NCBI RefSeq assembly: GCF_900215335.1 | Contig: NZ_OCMT01000002.1 | Span: forward strand, 992,001-1,056,000 | From: Pedobacter xixiisoli | GTDB lineage: Bacteria > Bacteroidota > Bacteroidia > Sphingobacteriales > Sphingobacteriaceae | Direction of reading: 5' to 3' | Length of the DNA: 64,000 nt | Shown: piece after piece, positions 1 through 8,602 of the stretch | How the letters are laid out: each line of letters begins with the position of its first letter | How positions within the stretch are numbered: the stretch's first letter is position 1 | Notes under the pieces: generated by a model | What the model was told of the DNA's origin: nothing | What the model saw: only the letters and a program-made list of their open reading frames with translations | Database searches by the model: none | Translations under genes and position numbers: made by a program

Positions 1-153
1 CTCTTCAAATTTTGGCAACATCATACCCACACCGTATAAAAATACTAGCGGATTTTCTTCAGTAGCTTTCTCTACAAAAACTTGGTTACCTTCTGGAGTT
101 GTGGTATGTAGCTCGTAAGTAAGAGAAACTACCGTGTTAGATGTGATCTTCAT
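1..153 (-). CDS. FKBP-type peptidyl-prolyl isomerase, SlyD-like (N-terminal part, cut by window edge)
   Basis: The reverse strand from the ATG at 153 reads MKITSNTVVSLTYELHTT and continues in frame for 51 codons to the window edge, ending around GVGMMLPKFEE. The opening strand, a turn of the T-P-E-G type and the LVFLYGVGMMLP segment match SlyD-type FKBP proline isomerases, which catalyse cis-trans isomerisation of prolyl bonds and act as folding helpers in the cytoplasm. Only the N-terminal third is visible, so the IF (insert-in-flap) domain and any metal-binding tail cannot be checked. A -7 box TATATTTG lies upstream at 233-240. Confidence 0.8.
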   Translation of the reverse strand, partial: MKITSNTVVSLTYELHTTTPEGNQVFVEKATEENPLVFLYGVGMMLPKFEE

Positions 154-232
154 TCTATTCTTTTTTGTTTTATTAATTGATGAGCCTTCTAAACATCATC
201 ATTATTTGTATTAAGCTTTTTGAAATGCTGGG

Positions 233-262
233 CAAATATAGCTTAATTATTATGCTAACAAA
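233..262 (-). promoter_or_regulatory. Candidate Bacteroidota promoter of the slyD-like gene
   Basis: On the minus strand TATATTTG (233-240) fits the -7 consensus TAnnTTTG, and a TTTG lies 18 nt upstream (259-262), slightly shorter than the usual 19-21 nt. It would give a leader of about 75 nt before the ATG at 153. Confidence 0.45.
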
Positions 263-323
263 AAACCAGCATTATTGTTGAAAGGATTATGAACTTAATG
301 TGTATATCTGAAATTATTAGCTA

Positions 324-905
324 TTATTTTGATGCGTTTTGCTTACCGCTTTTCAGCATCTCCGAATACATTTCATCCAAAAAAGATTGTTGATGTTTAT
401 CGTTCTTAAAATATCGCTGATAATTCACGCTACAACTTTCGATATCTAAAATATTATCAGGGTTAAAAGACCAATCGTCTGTATTTTTAACGGTAATCCC
501 AATATCTTCACTACAACTTTGCCACATTTCCGTAAATCTATTGTGCTGATTAGCATCCAGTTTATTAAAATCCGCATAAACGCTAAAACCACTCATTTCT
601 GAATTGAAAAACTGTGAAATCCAAGTTACGGGAACACCGCCCCAATTGATGGTTGCACCTTCCGGCAGCCTGATATCAGTGAGCTTTTCTTCTGCCATCA
701 TTTTATTTTGCTCCCCTTTTTTCCAGAAACTTTCCTTATAAGTTAATCTTGTACCCACAGGAACCGAAATCTTTTTAATGGTTAAAGGCTCTTTAGTGAT
801 AAAATAGGGATAGTTTGGTGTACTGTTGCCTCCAGTTGGATTCATATTACCCACACAGCCCGTAAATAATGCAATAAGTAAAAGCGGAAGTTTAGAAAAT
901 CTCAT
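324..905 (-). CDS. Predicted lipoprotein of unknown function
   Basis: 193 residues. The N-terminus has a basic start, a hydrophobic stretch (residues 7-15) and a lipobox LFTGC, so Cys17 should be lipidated and the protein anchored in a membrane facing the periplasm or the surface. The mature part is mixed alpha/beta with several Trp residues and one WGGVPVTW segment; I do not recognise the family. It stands alone, 56 nt downstream of the start of no other gene in its direction: the DUF255 gene precedes it (ends at 962) and could be cotranscribed. No function is proposed. Confidence 0.75.
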   Translation of the reverse strand: MRFSKLPLLLIALFTGCVGNMNPTGGNSTPNYPYFITKEPLTIKKISVPVGTRLTYKESFWKKGEQNKMMAEEKLTDIRLPEGATINWGGVPVTWISQFFNSEMSGFSVYADFNKLDANQHNRFTEMWQSCSEDIGITVKNTDDWSFNPDNILDIESCSVNYQRYFKNDKHQQSFLDEMYSEMLKSGKQNASK

Positions 906-961
906 AAACGAAAGACGTTAAGGGTTAGATAAAAACTTCTTAAACACCAAAGACAATGCCA

Positions 962-2971
962 TTATTTGATATGCTGCAAGGCTTGGTCAACAGTTCCCAC
1001 AGGAAGTTGGCAAGTTTTATCCCTACAGATATAAATTTTCGTCTCCTCACTCTGCTTATACTGCAATAAAGGCAAACTGCTCTTTACCCCTGCCAAAGTA
1101 ATTTTATTGGGGATATATTGTTGATCAAATTCTTTTTTGGTTTCCCTAAAATCCGAACCAGTAATAGCAATTTCGTTAATACCGTACACTTCGTTCAACA
1201 ACTGGATACTCCAGTTAGAATAAGCCGAACCATAAGCTTTGATACGAGGTTGCACTGCCTTTAGCATAGCTGATGCTCGTTCTCTATACGTTTCATTATC
1301 AAAAAACAACCCCAATTTTTGGAGATTTTGAGCCATTACCGAGTTAGAAGCAGGAATTACATTATCCATCACCTCGTGTTTACGGGCGATCAAATCTTCG
1401 CCTTTGTTCGAGGTGTAGAAGAACATTACATTGTTTTGATCAGTAAAGTTAGACAATACATAGTCTGTTAATTCTTGTGCTTCATTTAACCAAGCTTCGT
1501 TAAAATCTGTTTCGTAAAGAGCAATTAGTGCTTCTATTAAAGACGCATAATCATCTAAGAAACCATTGATACTTGCTTTTCCATTTTTGTAGTTTCTATA
1601 CAAGCCCCCATCTTCATCCATCAAATTGTTAAGGATAAAACTTGCTGCTTTTTTGGCCTTTTCATAATAAGCATCATTATTCAGAACTTGGGCCGAATCC
1701 GTCAAACCTTTAATCATTTGTGCATTCCAGGCGGTTAGGCACTTATCATCTAAACCAGGTCTAACTCTGCTACTTCTTACTGCCAACAACTTAACTTTTG
1801 CTTCCGCGACAATTTGTTCCAATTCAGCTTTACTAACCTTGTATTTCTCTACCAGCTCCTCATCAAACACTTTTCGCATCAAGATATTGGTATGCTCTTC
1901 CTCCCAGTTGCCATCTTCAGTAATTGTAAAATATTCAGAAAGCAACTCTTTGTGCATAGTTATCACTTCATCGAAATCTGCCTTGTTCCATACATAGAAC
2001 TTACCTTCCACGCCTTCACTATCCGCATCTAAAGCAGAATAAAATAAGCCGTCGGGCGATGTCATTTCTCTATCTATCCATTCAATGGTTTCTTTGATAA
2101 TTTCAGCAAATGGTTCGTATTTTAAGCATTGATAAGCTTCTGCATACAAACTAACCAACTGTCCGTTGTCATACAGCATTTTTTCGAAATGCGGCACATG
2201 CCATTTCGCATCTACCGAGTAACGGGCAAAACCACCTCCAATTTGGTCGTAAATGCCGCCCATTGCCATTGCCTCCAAGGTTCTCATTGCTGCCATCATC
2301 ACGGTCTGGTCATCCTTTAAAAAAGCATAACGCAATAAAAATGACCAGTTATTTGGCAAAGGGAATTTAGGTGCACGGTTATATCCACCTTCCGTAATAT
2401 CAAAATTTCTTTTCCAAGGCTCTACAATTTCTATTAGTTGTTCCTCGTTAAAAGTTAACTCCTCGTTGCCAGCTTCTATCAGCTCCGCTTGTTGTAAACC
2501 TTCCGTTAATCGCTCTGCGTATTTAACAGCCTTTTCTGGTTCTTTTTCCCACAAATTGGTAAGGTTAAGTAAAATATTAATCCAATCTGCTTTTCGAAAA
2601 TAAGTACCGCCGTAAATTGGACGTTGGTCCGGCAAGCAAATCGCATTTAATGGCCAACCGCCATTTCCGTTCATCAACTGCACCGCCAGCATGTAAATCT
2701 GGTCAATATCCGGACGTTCCTCTCTATCTACCTTAATACAAACAAAATGCTTGTTCATTACTTCGGCAACCTCATGGCTTTCGAAACTTTCATGCTCCAT
2801 CACATGGCACCAATGGCAAGCCGAATATCCCACACTCACAATAATCAATTTATTTTCATCCTTCGCTTTTTTCAGGGATGTTTCATTCCATTCATACCAC
2901 TCAACTGGGTTGTAAGCATGTTGCAATAAATAAGGAGATGAGGCGTGAATAAGGGAATTAGGCTCTTGCAT
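962..2971 (-). CDS. DUF255 / thioredoxin domain-containing protein (YyaL/SSP411 family)
   Basis: 669 residues, the usual full length of this family. The N-terminal ~120 residues are a thioredoxin-like fold with the family motif [11 protein letters not shown], giving the C52-H-W-C55 redox pair, followed by [10 protein letters not shown] and GGWPLN motifs that are family hallmarks. The remainder (roughly 170-640) is an (alpha/alpha) barrel like N-acylglucosamine 2-epimerases, with conserved [10 protein letters not shown] and HFEKMLYDN segments. No signal peptide is visible, so a cytoplasmic location is expected. The family is widespread from bacteria to mammals (SPATA20) but its substrate is unknown. 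ATG start at 2971. Confidence 0.93.
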   Translation of the reverse strand: MQEPNSLIHASSPYLLQHAYNPVEWYEWNETSLKKAKDENKLIIVSVGYSACHWCHVMEHESFESHEVAEVMNKHFVCIKVDREERPDIDQIYMLAVQLMNGNGGWPLNAICLPDQRPIYGGTYFRKADWINILLNLTNLWEKEPEKAVKYAERLTEGLQQAELIEAGNEELTFNEEQLIEIVEPWKRNFDITEGGYNRAPKFPLPNNWSFLLRYAFLKDDQTVMMAAMRTLEAMAMGGIYDQIGGGFARYSVDAKWHVPHFEKMLYDNGQLVSLYAEAYQCLKYEPFAEIIKETIEWIDREMTSPDGLFYSALDADSEGVEGKFYVWNKADFDEVITMHKELLSEYFTITEDGNWEEEHTNILMRKVFDEELVEKYKVSKAELEQIVAEAKVKLLAVRSSRVRPGLDDKCLTAWNAQMIKGLTDSAQVLNNDAYYEKAKKAASFILNNLMDEDGGLYRNYKNGKASINGFLDDYASLIEALIALYETDFNEAWLNEAQELTDYVLSNFTDQNNVMFFYTSNKGEDLIARKHEVMDNVIPASNSVMAQNLQKLGLFFDNETYRERASAMLKAVQPRIKAYGSAYSNWSIQLLNEVYGINEIAITGSDFRETKKEFDQQYIPNKITLAGVKSSLPLLQYKQSEETKIYICRDKTCQLPVGTVDQALQHIK

Positions 2972-3087
2972 AAAGGATTTGGATATTTATTGTGAATAGA
3001 TTTTCCACATCTGTAAAATTATAAATTATCTAACTAACCTGTTGGGATTAGTTATTGTTTTTATACTTTTAGGCAAATGTTTAACCT

Positions 3088-4062
3088 ATGGAATTAGCGG
3101 AAAATATATTATTTAATTCTATTAAAGAAATCATTCTTCAATCTAGGTTGAGAGTATTTCGTATGGCCAATTCTGCACTTTTAGAAACCTATTGGCATAT
3201 GGGTAAACTTATTGTAGAAGATGAACAACAAGGTAAACATAGAGCAGATTATGGAAAAGCAACCTTAAAAAAATTATCTAAGCAGCTTTCGTTAGAATTT
3301 GGAAAAGGATTTGATTATACTAATTTAACCAACATAAGAAAGTTTTACCTTGCGTTTCCAATTCTTGACGCATTGCGTCAAGAATTGAGTTGGACGCATT
3401 ACAGAATAATATCCAAATTAGATTCCGAGGAAAAAAGAAATTTTTACGTTAATGAAGCTGTCGTTTCCAACTGGAATAGCAGGGTACTTCAAAGACAAAT
3501 AGAAACCTTATCCTTCGAAAGAACTTTACGAAGTTCTAATGCCGAAGAGAACAACATCCAAAACTTAATTAAAGACCCTTACATTTTTGAATTCTTAGGA
3601 ATAAGTCCAGAAACTTCTACCACCGAAAGAAATTTAGAAACTGGAATTATCGACCATTTACAAAAATTTTTGCTAGAATTCGGGAAAGGATTTGCCTTTG
3701 TAGCTAGACAACAACATATTGTAACAGATACTTCTGATTTCTTTATCGACTTAGTATTTTACAATTACATCTTGAAATGTTTTGTAATCATCGATTTAAA
3801 AACTGGGAACTTAAACCATCAAGACATTGGACAAATAGACATGTATGTTAGAATGTATGATGACTTAAAAAAAGGCAAAGATGATAATCCGACAATTGGG
3901 ATATTGCTATGCTCGGAAAAAGATGAAACTATTGTTAAATATTCTGTGTTAAACGATAAAAATCATCTTTTCGCAAGCAAATATTTATTGTACCTGCCTA
4001 AAGAAGAAGAACTGAAGAACATTATTGAACAAGACCGACTTAGATTTGAACTAGACAATTAA
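3088..4062 (+). CDS. DUF1016 (YhcG) family PD-(D/E)XK nuclease-like protein
   Basis: 324 residues. The N-terminal half is the DUF1016_N domain (YWHMGK, ALRQELSWTHYR) and the C-terminal half is the PDDEXK nuclease domain, with D221 (FFIDL) and the D236-L-K238 pair in IDLKTGNLNHQDIGQID. These residues are those expected for metal-dependent DNA cleavage. YhcG-type genes are often accessory and sit beside restriction-modification or defence genes, but here the only partner is a dipeptide epimerase 3 nt downstream. The coding sequence contains a perfect 14-bp inverted repeat at 3359-3387, encoding part of the ILDALRQELSW segment. The cellular role of this family is not settled. Confidence 0.9.
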   Translation: MELAENILFNSIKEIILQSRLRVFRMANSALLETYWHMGKLIVEDEQQGKHRADYGKATLKKLSKQLSLEFGKGFDYTNLTNIRKFYLAFPILDALRQELSWTHYRIISKLDSEEKRNFYVNEAVVSNWNSRVLQRQIETLSFERTLRSSNAEENNIQNLIKDPYIFEFLGISPETSTTERNLETGIIDHLQKFLLEFGKGFAFVARQQHIVTDTSDFFIDLVFYNYILKCFVIIDLKTGNLNHQDIGQIDMYVRMYDDLKKGKDDNPTIGILLCSEKDETIVKYSVLNDKNHLFASKYLLYLPKEEELKNIIEQDRLRFELDN

Positions 4063-4065
4063 GAC

Positions 4066-5163
4066 ATGAAAATCATCCACACCGAAATTTACCGCTTTAG
4101 TATTCCGATGGAGCCTTTTGTAATTGCTACCGGCACCATGCATTTTGCACAAAATGTTTTGGTAAGGATTTTTACAGATGAAGGTATACATGGCAACGGA
4201 GAATGTTCGGCTTTTCCAATGATTGTGGGCGAAACACAGGAAACTTGTTTAGCGATGGCTAAAGATTTTGCACAAATACTGAAAGGTAAAGACCCATTGG
4301 ATATTCCAGCGAGAATGGATGATTTGCTAGGTTATGCAGCGCACAATCCAACTATTAAAAGCGCATTCGATATGGCTTTATTTGACATTGCTGCAAAAAA
4401 TGCAAACCAGCCTTTATATGAATTTTTAGGAGGGCACAAACGCACCATAGAAACCGACATGACCTTAGGAATTGGCACACCAGAACAAATGGCTGTAAAA
4501 GCAGTGGAGCATGTAAATAAAGGTTGTAGCATTATCAAAATTAAGCTGGGCAAAAAAGTTCATGAAGATATTGACCGTGTTGCGGCAATTAGAAAAGCTG
4601 TGGGCGATGACATTACTTTACGCTTAGACGCCAACCAAGGCTGGAGTTTTGATGATGCACTTTTCGCCTTAACGGAACTAGAAAAGTTTAACATCGAGTT
4701 TTGCGAACAACCAATGCGAACCTGGTTTGATGATAAATTACCTGAACTGAATGTCAACTCTCCTATTGCTTTAATGGCAGATGAAAGCTGTTACAATCAT
4801 CACGATGCCAGAAAACTCATCAACTCGCAGGCTACCACTTTTTTAAATATCAAGTTTGCTAAATCTGGTGGAATTTTAGAAGCGCAGAAAATACATGAAG
4901 TAGCCTTACAAAATGGTGTAAAATGTATGATTGGCAGTATGCTCGAAAGTCGATTGGCATTAACCGCTAACCTACATTTTGCTTTAGCCAGTCCTAACGT
5001 GGTCTATTTTGATTTAGATACTTGCTTACTTGGCCATTTGGTTGACCCAGTGGTTGGCGGCCTAACCTATGACGGTTTTATGTTAGACGTTCCTGATACG
5101 CCAGGCATTGGAGCAGAAGCTGACGAATCCTTCTTAGAAAAATGCGAAAGCTGGACGGTGTAA
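4066..5163 (+). CDS. Enolase-superfamily dipeptide epimerase (L-Ala-D/L-Glu type)
   Basis: 365 residues, full length for the mandelate racemase / muconate-lactonizing group. N-terminal capping domain (1-125), then a TIM barrel with the K158-I-K160 motif, metal ligands D188 (DANQGW), E214 (EQP) and D239 (ADES), a Lys in NIKFAKSGG (263 or 266) as the opposing base, GSMLES, and a D316-L-D318 motif. The DxD motif is the signature that binds the alpha-ammonium of a dipeptide, so this is a dipeptide epimerase, not a racemase of hydroxy acids. The usual role is recycling of murein peptides; the exact dipeptide (Ala-Glu, or hydrophobic as in some Bacteroides enzymes) cannot be read from the sequence. 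It starts 3 nt after the nuclease gene and shares its transcript. Confidence 0.9.
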   Translation: MKIIHTEIYRFSIPMEPFVIATGTMHFAQNVLVRIFTDEGIHGNGECSAFPMIVGETQETCLAMAKDFAQILKGKDPLDIPARMDDLLGYAAHNPTIKSAFDMALFDIAAKNANQPLYEFLGGHKRTIETDMTLGIGTPEQMAVKAVEHVNKGCSIIKIKLGKKVHEDIDRVAAIRKAVGDDITLRLDANQGWSFDDALFALTELEKFNIEFCEQPMRTWFDDKLPELNVNSPIALMADESCYNHHDARKLINSQATTFLNIKFAKSGGILEAQKIHEVALQNGVKCMIGSMLESRLALTANLHFALASPNVVYFDLDTCLLGHLVDPVVGGLTYDGFMLDVPDTPGIGAEADESFLEKCESWTV

Positions 5164-5501
5164 TTACAGTTTTCAGTTAGCCATTTTCAATTAACAGTTG
5201 GCAATTAACCAATTTACACAGTTAACCAATTAACCTAGCCTTAAAATCACAAGGGATACCTAACCTAATTTTAACATAGCCTTAACAATCTACGAAAGAA
5301 TTCGGAGTTCGTCGAAATAAATCGGGAGTTCGTCGATTAGCCCCTATTTGCGTGCAACGTTTTTAGATGACTTGCGTCTTAATTAAAAAACACAAATCAA
5401 TTATGAACCGCCCGTAATTAAAATCATCATTAAAAAACAAGAGTATGATTATTTAATTATGGTAAGGAACATTTAACCACTAAAAGCAAAATCAAAAACA
5501 A
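5164..5501 (+). other. 338-nt gene-free region with a LytTR-like site and TTAACC-type repeats
   Basis: The first 70 nt hold imperfect TTAACCAATTAACC motifs seen in two other intergenic gaps (9560-9876 and 42255-42348). The middle holds two direct GAGTTCGTCGA repeats (separate entry). The rest is an AT-rich leader before the DUF2807-like gene. I see no small gene or RNA. Confidence 0.6.
5304..5336 (+). promoter_or_regulatory. Direct repeat resembling a LytTR-family operator
   Basis: GAGTTCGTCGA occurs at 5305-5315 and again at 5326-5336, a period of exactly 21 bp. LytTR DNA-binding domains (AgrA type) recognise two 9-bp direct repeats with consensus [CA]GTTN[AG][TG] and 21-22 bp periodicity; AGTTCGT in both copies satisfies it. 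The site is about 165 nt upstream of the DUF2807-like gene. No LytTR regulator lies in the window, so the regulator is inferred. Confidence 0.5.
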
Positions 5502-6095
5502 ATGAAACAAAGAACGACTTCGCTATTCGCTATTGGAATTTTAGCTTTAGCCCTAACCACATCATCGGTTTATGCAAACAATGAAGTTACCCCTACAGTA
5601 ACCTATGTAACTACTAACGAAGAGGCTCCAAAGAAATTAATCATTTCTGGAAATGTGGAAGTAACTTTAGTGCAAGACCACGAAAGCAAGAAGTTGTACA
5701 CTAACGACGGTACTGCGAAAGCTAGAGTTTATACTAGCGATGACGCCATCTATGTTTCTACCAAGAAAAACTCAGAAACTGCTAAAATCACACTTTATGT
5801 AGGTAACATCTACAGAGTTGACGTTACCGGAAATGCAGTAGTAAATACCAAAAACACCCTAAACGCTCAACATCTACAAATCATTTTACAAGATAACGCA
5901 AAAGCGGATATCAGTTCTAAAACAGAAAGTTTGTTCACTAAATTGAGCAACGAAAGCGCCTTGAAACTAAACGGAACTACTGGCATGCATGCTATTTCTA
6001 CTAATGAATTAGCGACTATAAATACCAAAAACTTCAAAGCTGCTAAAACTGAAATTGAGAAAAGAAACTCAGCAGATTACGCAAAAGCTAAATAG
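5502..6095 (+). CDS. Secreted DUF2807-like (head GIN domain) beta-helical protein
   Basis: 197 residues with a signal peptide (MKQRTTSLFAIGILALALTT, cleavage near VYA/NN). The mature part has regular short beta-rich units: the ISGNVEVTLVQ opening, the YRVDVTGNAVV and LQIILQDNAKADIS strands. This is the pattern of the putative auto-transporter adhesin head GIN domain (DUF2807), a right-handed beta-helix common in Bacteroidota periplasm. It is about 40 residues shorter than many members, and the canonical paired GIN asparagine motifs are weak. It is followed by a strong terminator at 6116-6148, so it is monocistronic. Function unknown. Confidence 0.7.
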   Translation: MKQRTTSLFAIGILALALTTSSVYANNEVTPTVTYVTTNEEAPKKLIISGNVEVTLVQDHESKKLYTNDGTAKARVYTSDDAIYVSTKKNSETAKITLYVGNIYRVDVTGNAVVNTKNTLNAQHLQIILQDNAKADISSKTESLFTKLSNESALKLNGTTGMHAISTNELATINTKNFKAAKTEIEKRNSADYAKAK

Positions 6096-6115
6096 GCATT
6101 ACACACACAAATTTA

Positions 6116-6148
6116 AGTGCTATATCGGTTGGATATAGCACTTTTTTT
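6116..6148 (+). terminator. Intrinsic terminator after the DUF2807-like gene
   Basis: Perfect 11-bp stem AGTGCTATATC / GATATAGCACT with a 5-nt GGTTG loop, followed by seven T. Confidence 0.92.
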
Positions 6149-6193
6149 ATGCAATAATAAATCTATATATTAGCAGCAAACTTATTGTTAGAA

Positions 6194-6958
6194 ATGAAAA
6201 ACATTACTGATAGACACGAATATATCCTTAAGAAATTAAAAGACGACGGCAAAGTCAGCATTATAGAATTAATAGATTTAATGAAGGTTTCTGGTGTAAC
6301 CATCAGAAAAGATTTAAAGATGTTAGAGGATAAAAACCTACTCTTTAGAACTAGAGGTGGTGGTTCTATCAAAAATCCTTATGCTAGTGATAGAAGCATT
6401 TATGAAAAGGAACTAATTAACGCCGACGAAAAACAACGTATCGCAAAAGCAGCTCTAAAATTAATTAAGGATACAGACTCAATTACCATTGGTTCTGGTT
6501 CTACAGTTTTTGAAATTGCTAGGTTCTTAAATCCAACAGAACATATTACTGTAATTACACCCGCTTTAAAAGTAGGATTAGAGTTATGCAACAGAACTAA
6601 TGTAGAGGTGTTACAATTAGGTGGTATGATTCGTTCTAACTCTACATCTGTAGCCGGAAACTTCGCAGAGAAAACCCTAGAGGAAATTTCTTGTGGCATA
6701 CTTTTTTTAGGTGTTGATGGCATAGATCTAGACTTTGGCTTTTCGATCACCAACCTTGCAGAAGCAGCATTAGACCAAAAAATGATTGAAACCGCACAAA
6801 CCGTAGTTATTGTTGCAGATAGTACCAAATTCGATAAAAGAGGTTTAGGCAAGGTGTGCGGCTTTGAACAAGTTTCGTACGTTATTACCGACGATAAAGT
6901 ACCAGAAATTGTAGTGCAACAAATAGAAGAAAAAGGAGTTAAAGTGATTATTGCTTAA
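6194..6958 (+). CDS. DeoR/GlpR-family transcriptional regulator
   Basis: 254 residues from the ATG at 6194; an in-frame TTG at 6185 would add only M-L-E and is less likely. The N-terminal DeoR helix-turn-helix (about 8-60: RHEYILKKLKDDGKVSIIEL, then VSGVTIRKDLKMLEDKNLL and RTRGGG) is followed by a DeoRC sensor domain of the ribose-5-phosphate isomerase fold, with GSGSTVFE and the TKFDKRG motif, which usually binds phosphorylated sugars. Such proteins typically repress sugar or nucleoside operons. No sugar operon is adjacent, so its targets are elsewhere or it acts alone. Confidence 0.92.
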   Translation: MKNITDRHEYILKKLKDDGKVSIIELIDLMKVSGVTIRKDLKMLEDKNLLFRTRGGGSIKNPYASDRSIYEKELINADEKQRIAKAALKLIKDTDSITIGSGSTVFEIARFLNPTEHITVITPALKVGLELCNRTNVEVLQLGGMIRSNSTSVAGNFAEKTLEEISCGILFLGVDGIDLDFGFSITNLAEAALDQKMIETAQTVVIVADSTKFDKRGLGKVCGFEQVSYVITDDKVPEIVVQQIEEKGVKVIIA

Positions 6959-6985
6959 TCCAAGCTATTAATTAAAATCCCCAAT

Positions 6986-7022
6986 AAAAAAGCCTTTCGA
7001 TTTAAAAATCGAAAGGCTTTTT
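6986..7022. terminator. Bidirectional terminator between deoR-like gene and M20 peptidase
   Basis: AAAAAGCCTTTCGATTT pairs with AAATCGAAAGGCTTTTT across a tiny A-rich loop, with A and T runs on both sides. It serves two convergent genes. Confidence 0.9.
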
Positions 7023-7039
7023 GCATAAATAAATAATGA

Positions 7040-8410
7040 TTACTTATTTAACTCTGCGAAGTATTTATGAAATAAAGGCAATGTTTCAATTCCTTTATAG
7101 TAATTAAAGATATCGTATTTCTCATTTGGTGAATGCAAAGCATCACTATCCAAACCAAAACCAAACAATACAGATTTAATGCCCAATACGCTTTCAAATA
7201 AAGCTACAATTGGAATACTACCTCCACCACGAGTAGGAATTGGCTTTTTACCAAAACTATTTTCAATAGCTTTTTCTGCCGCTAAATAAGCGACACTATC
7301 CGTTGGTGTAACTACTGGTTCCCCACCGTGATGTGGAGTAACTGTAACTTTTACGCCCTTAGGTGCGATTTTCTCGAAATGCTTTGCAAAAATTTCACTG
7401 ATTTCCTCTGAACTTTGGTTAGGCACCAAACGCATCGAAATCTTAGCGTTTGCCTTACTTGGCAAAACGGTTTTAGCACCTTCGCCAATATAACCACTCC
7501 AAATACCATTAACTTCCAAGGTTGGACGTGTACCCGTACGCTCTAACGTAGAATAACCTTTCTCGCCCCACTCTGCATCAATATCTAAATCTTTTTTGTA
7601 TTCTTCTAAATCAAAAGGAGCAGAATTTAAGGCCTGTTTTTCAGCGTCAGTTAATTCTACCACTTTATCATAAAATTCCGGAATGGTAATATGATTATTT
7701 TCATCGTGTAACGAAGCAATCATTTTGCAAAGAATAGTTGCTGGATTAGCTACTGCGCCTCCATAAACACCAGAGTGTAAATCCCTATTTGGACCTACTA
7801 CTTCTACTTCCATATAAGCCAAACCTCTCAATCCAGTTTCTATCGAAGGATTTTCCATACTGATCATCGAAGTATCCGAGATCAAAACCACATCAGCTTT
7901 TAAACGTTCAGTGTTAGCATTTACAAAAATACCAAGATTAGCGGAACCCACTTCTTCCTCACCTTCAATCATGAACTTTACGTTACAAGCCAGGGTATTG
8001 GTTTGCATCATCAGCTCAAAAGCTTTAACATGCATGTAAAATTGACCTTTATCGTCGCAAGCACCACGAGCATAAATTTTACCATCGCGTACCGTCGGCT
8101 CAAAAGGAGGCGTATGCCATAATTCCAATGGATCGGCTGGCTGCACATCATAATGTCCGTAGATTAAAACAGTTGGTAAGCTTGCATCTACAATTTTTTC
8201 TCCATAAACAATTGGATATCCTGCAGTTTCGCAAATTTCAACATTATCAGCACCAGCTTCTTTAAGTTTTTGCGCAACAAAATCGGCAGTTTTCAACACA
8301 TCACCTTTATATTTTGGGTCTGCACTTACTGATGGAAAACGCAATAGTTCAAAAAGCTCGTCTAAAAAACGCTGCTTATTATCTTCTACATATTTCTTTA
8401 TTTCTTGCAT
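7040..8410 (-). CDS. M20-family metallo-dipeptidase
   Basis: 456 residues from the ATG at 8410 (MQEIKKYVEDNK). A longer frame from 8440 exists but contains a -7 promoter box TATATTTG (8428-8435), so the longer start is unlikely to be transcribed. Metal and catalytic motifs are all present: GHYDVQPADP, GACDDKGQ, EGEEEVGSAN and RDLHSGVYGG, with the dimerisation (lid) domain between. The enzyme is a cytoplasmic two-zinc peptidase that hydrolyses dipeptides, related to carnosinase-like and PepV-like proteins. It is convergent with the DeoR gene and has its own promoter. Confidence 0.93.
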   Translation of the reverse strand: MQEIKKYVEDNKQRFLDELFELLRFPSVSADPKYKGDVLKTADFVAQKLKEAGADNVEICETAGYPIVYGEKIVDASLPTVLIYGHYDVQPADPLELWHTPPFEPTVRDGKIYARGACDDKGQFYMHVKAFELMMQTNTLACNVKFMIEGEEEVGSANLGIFVNANTERLKADVVLISDTSMISMENPSIETGLRGLAYMEVEVVGPNRDLHSGVYGGAVANPATILCKMIASLHDENNHITIPEFYDKVVELTDAEKQALNSAPFDLEEYKKDLDIDAEWGEKGYSTLERTGTRPTLEVNGIWSGYIGEGAKTVLPSKANAKISMRLVPNQSSEEISEIFAKHFEKIAPKGVKVTVTPHHGGEPVVTPTDSVAYLAAEKAIENSFGKKPIPTRGGGSIPIVALFESVLGIKSVLFGFGLDSDALHSPNEKYDIFNYYKGIETLPLFHKYFAELNK

Positions 8411-8602
8411 AAGACTATATTTTGAAGCAAATATAGGCATTTTGACTAGAGCATCGAGCCAATATGGCTGATAAAAAATTGATAATATCTAACTCAAAAA
8501 ACAACTGTTTTACTTATTTTCATGATATAAAGGAAACTATTCAATTTTTCGCATAGCGGAAAGCAAAGAATGACATTTCGCCAAACTTAAACCAAATTAC
8601 TG

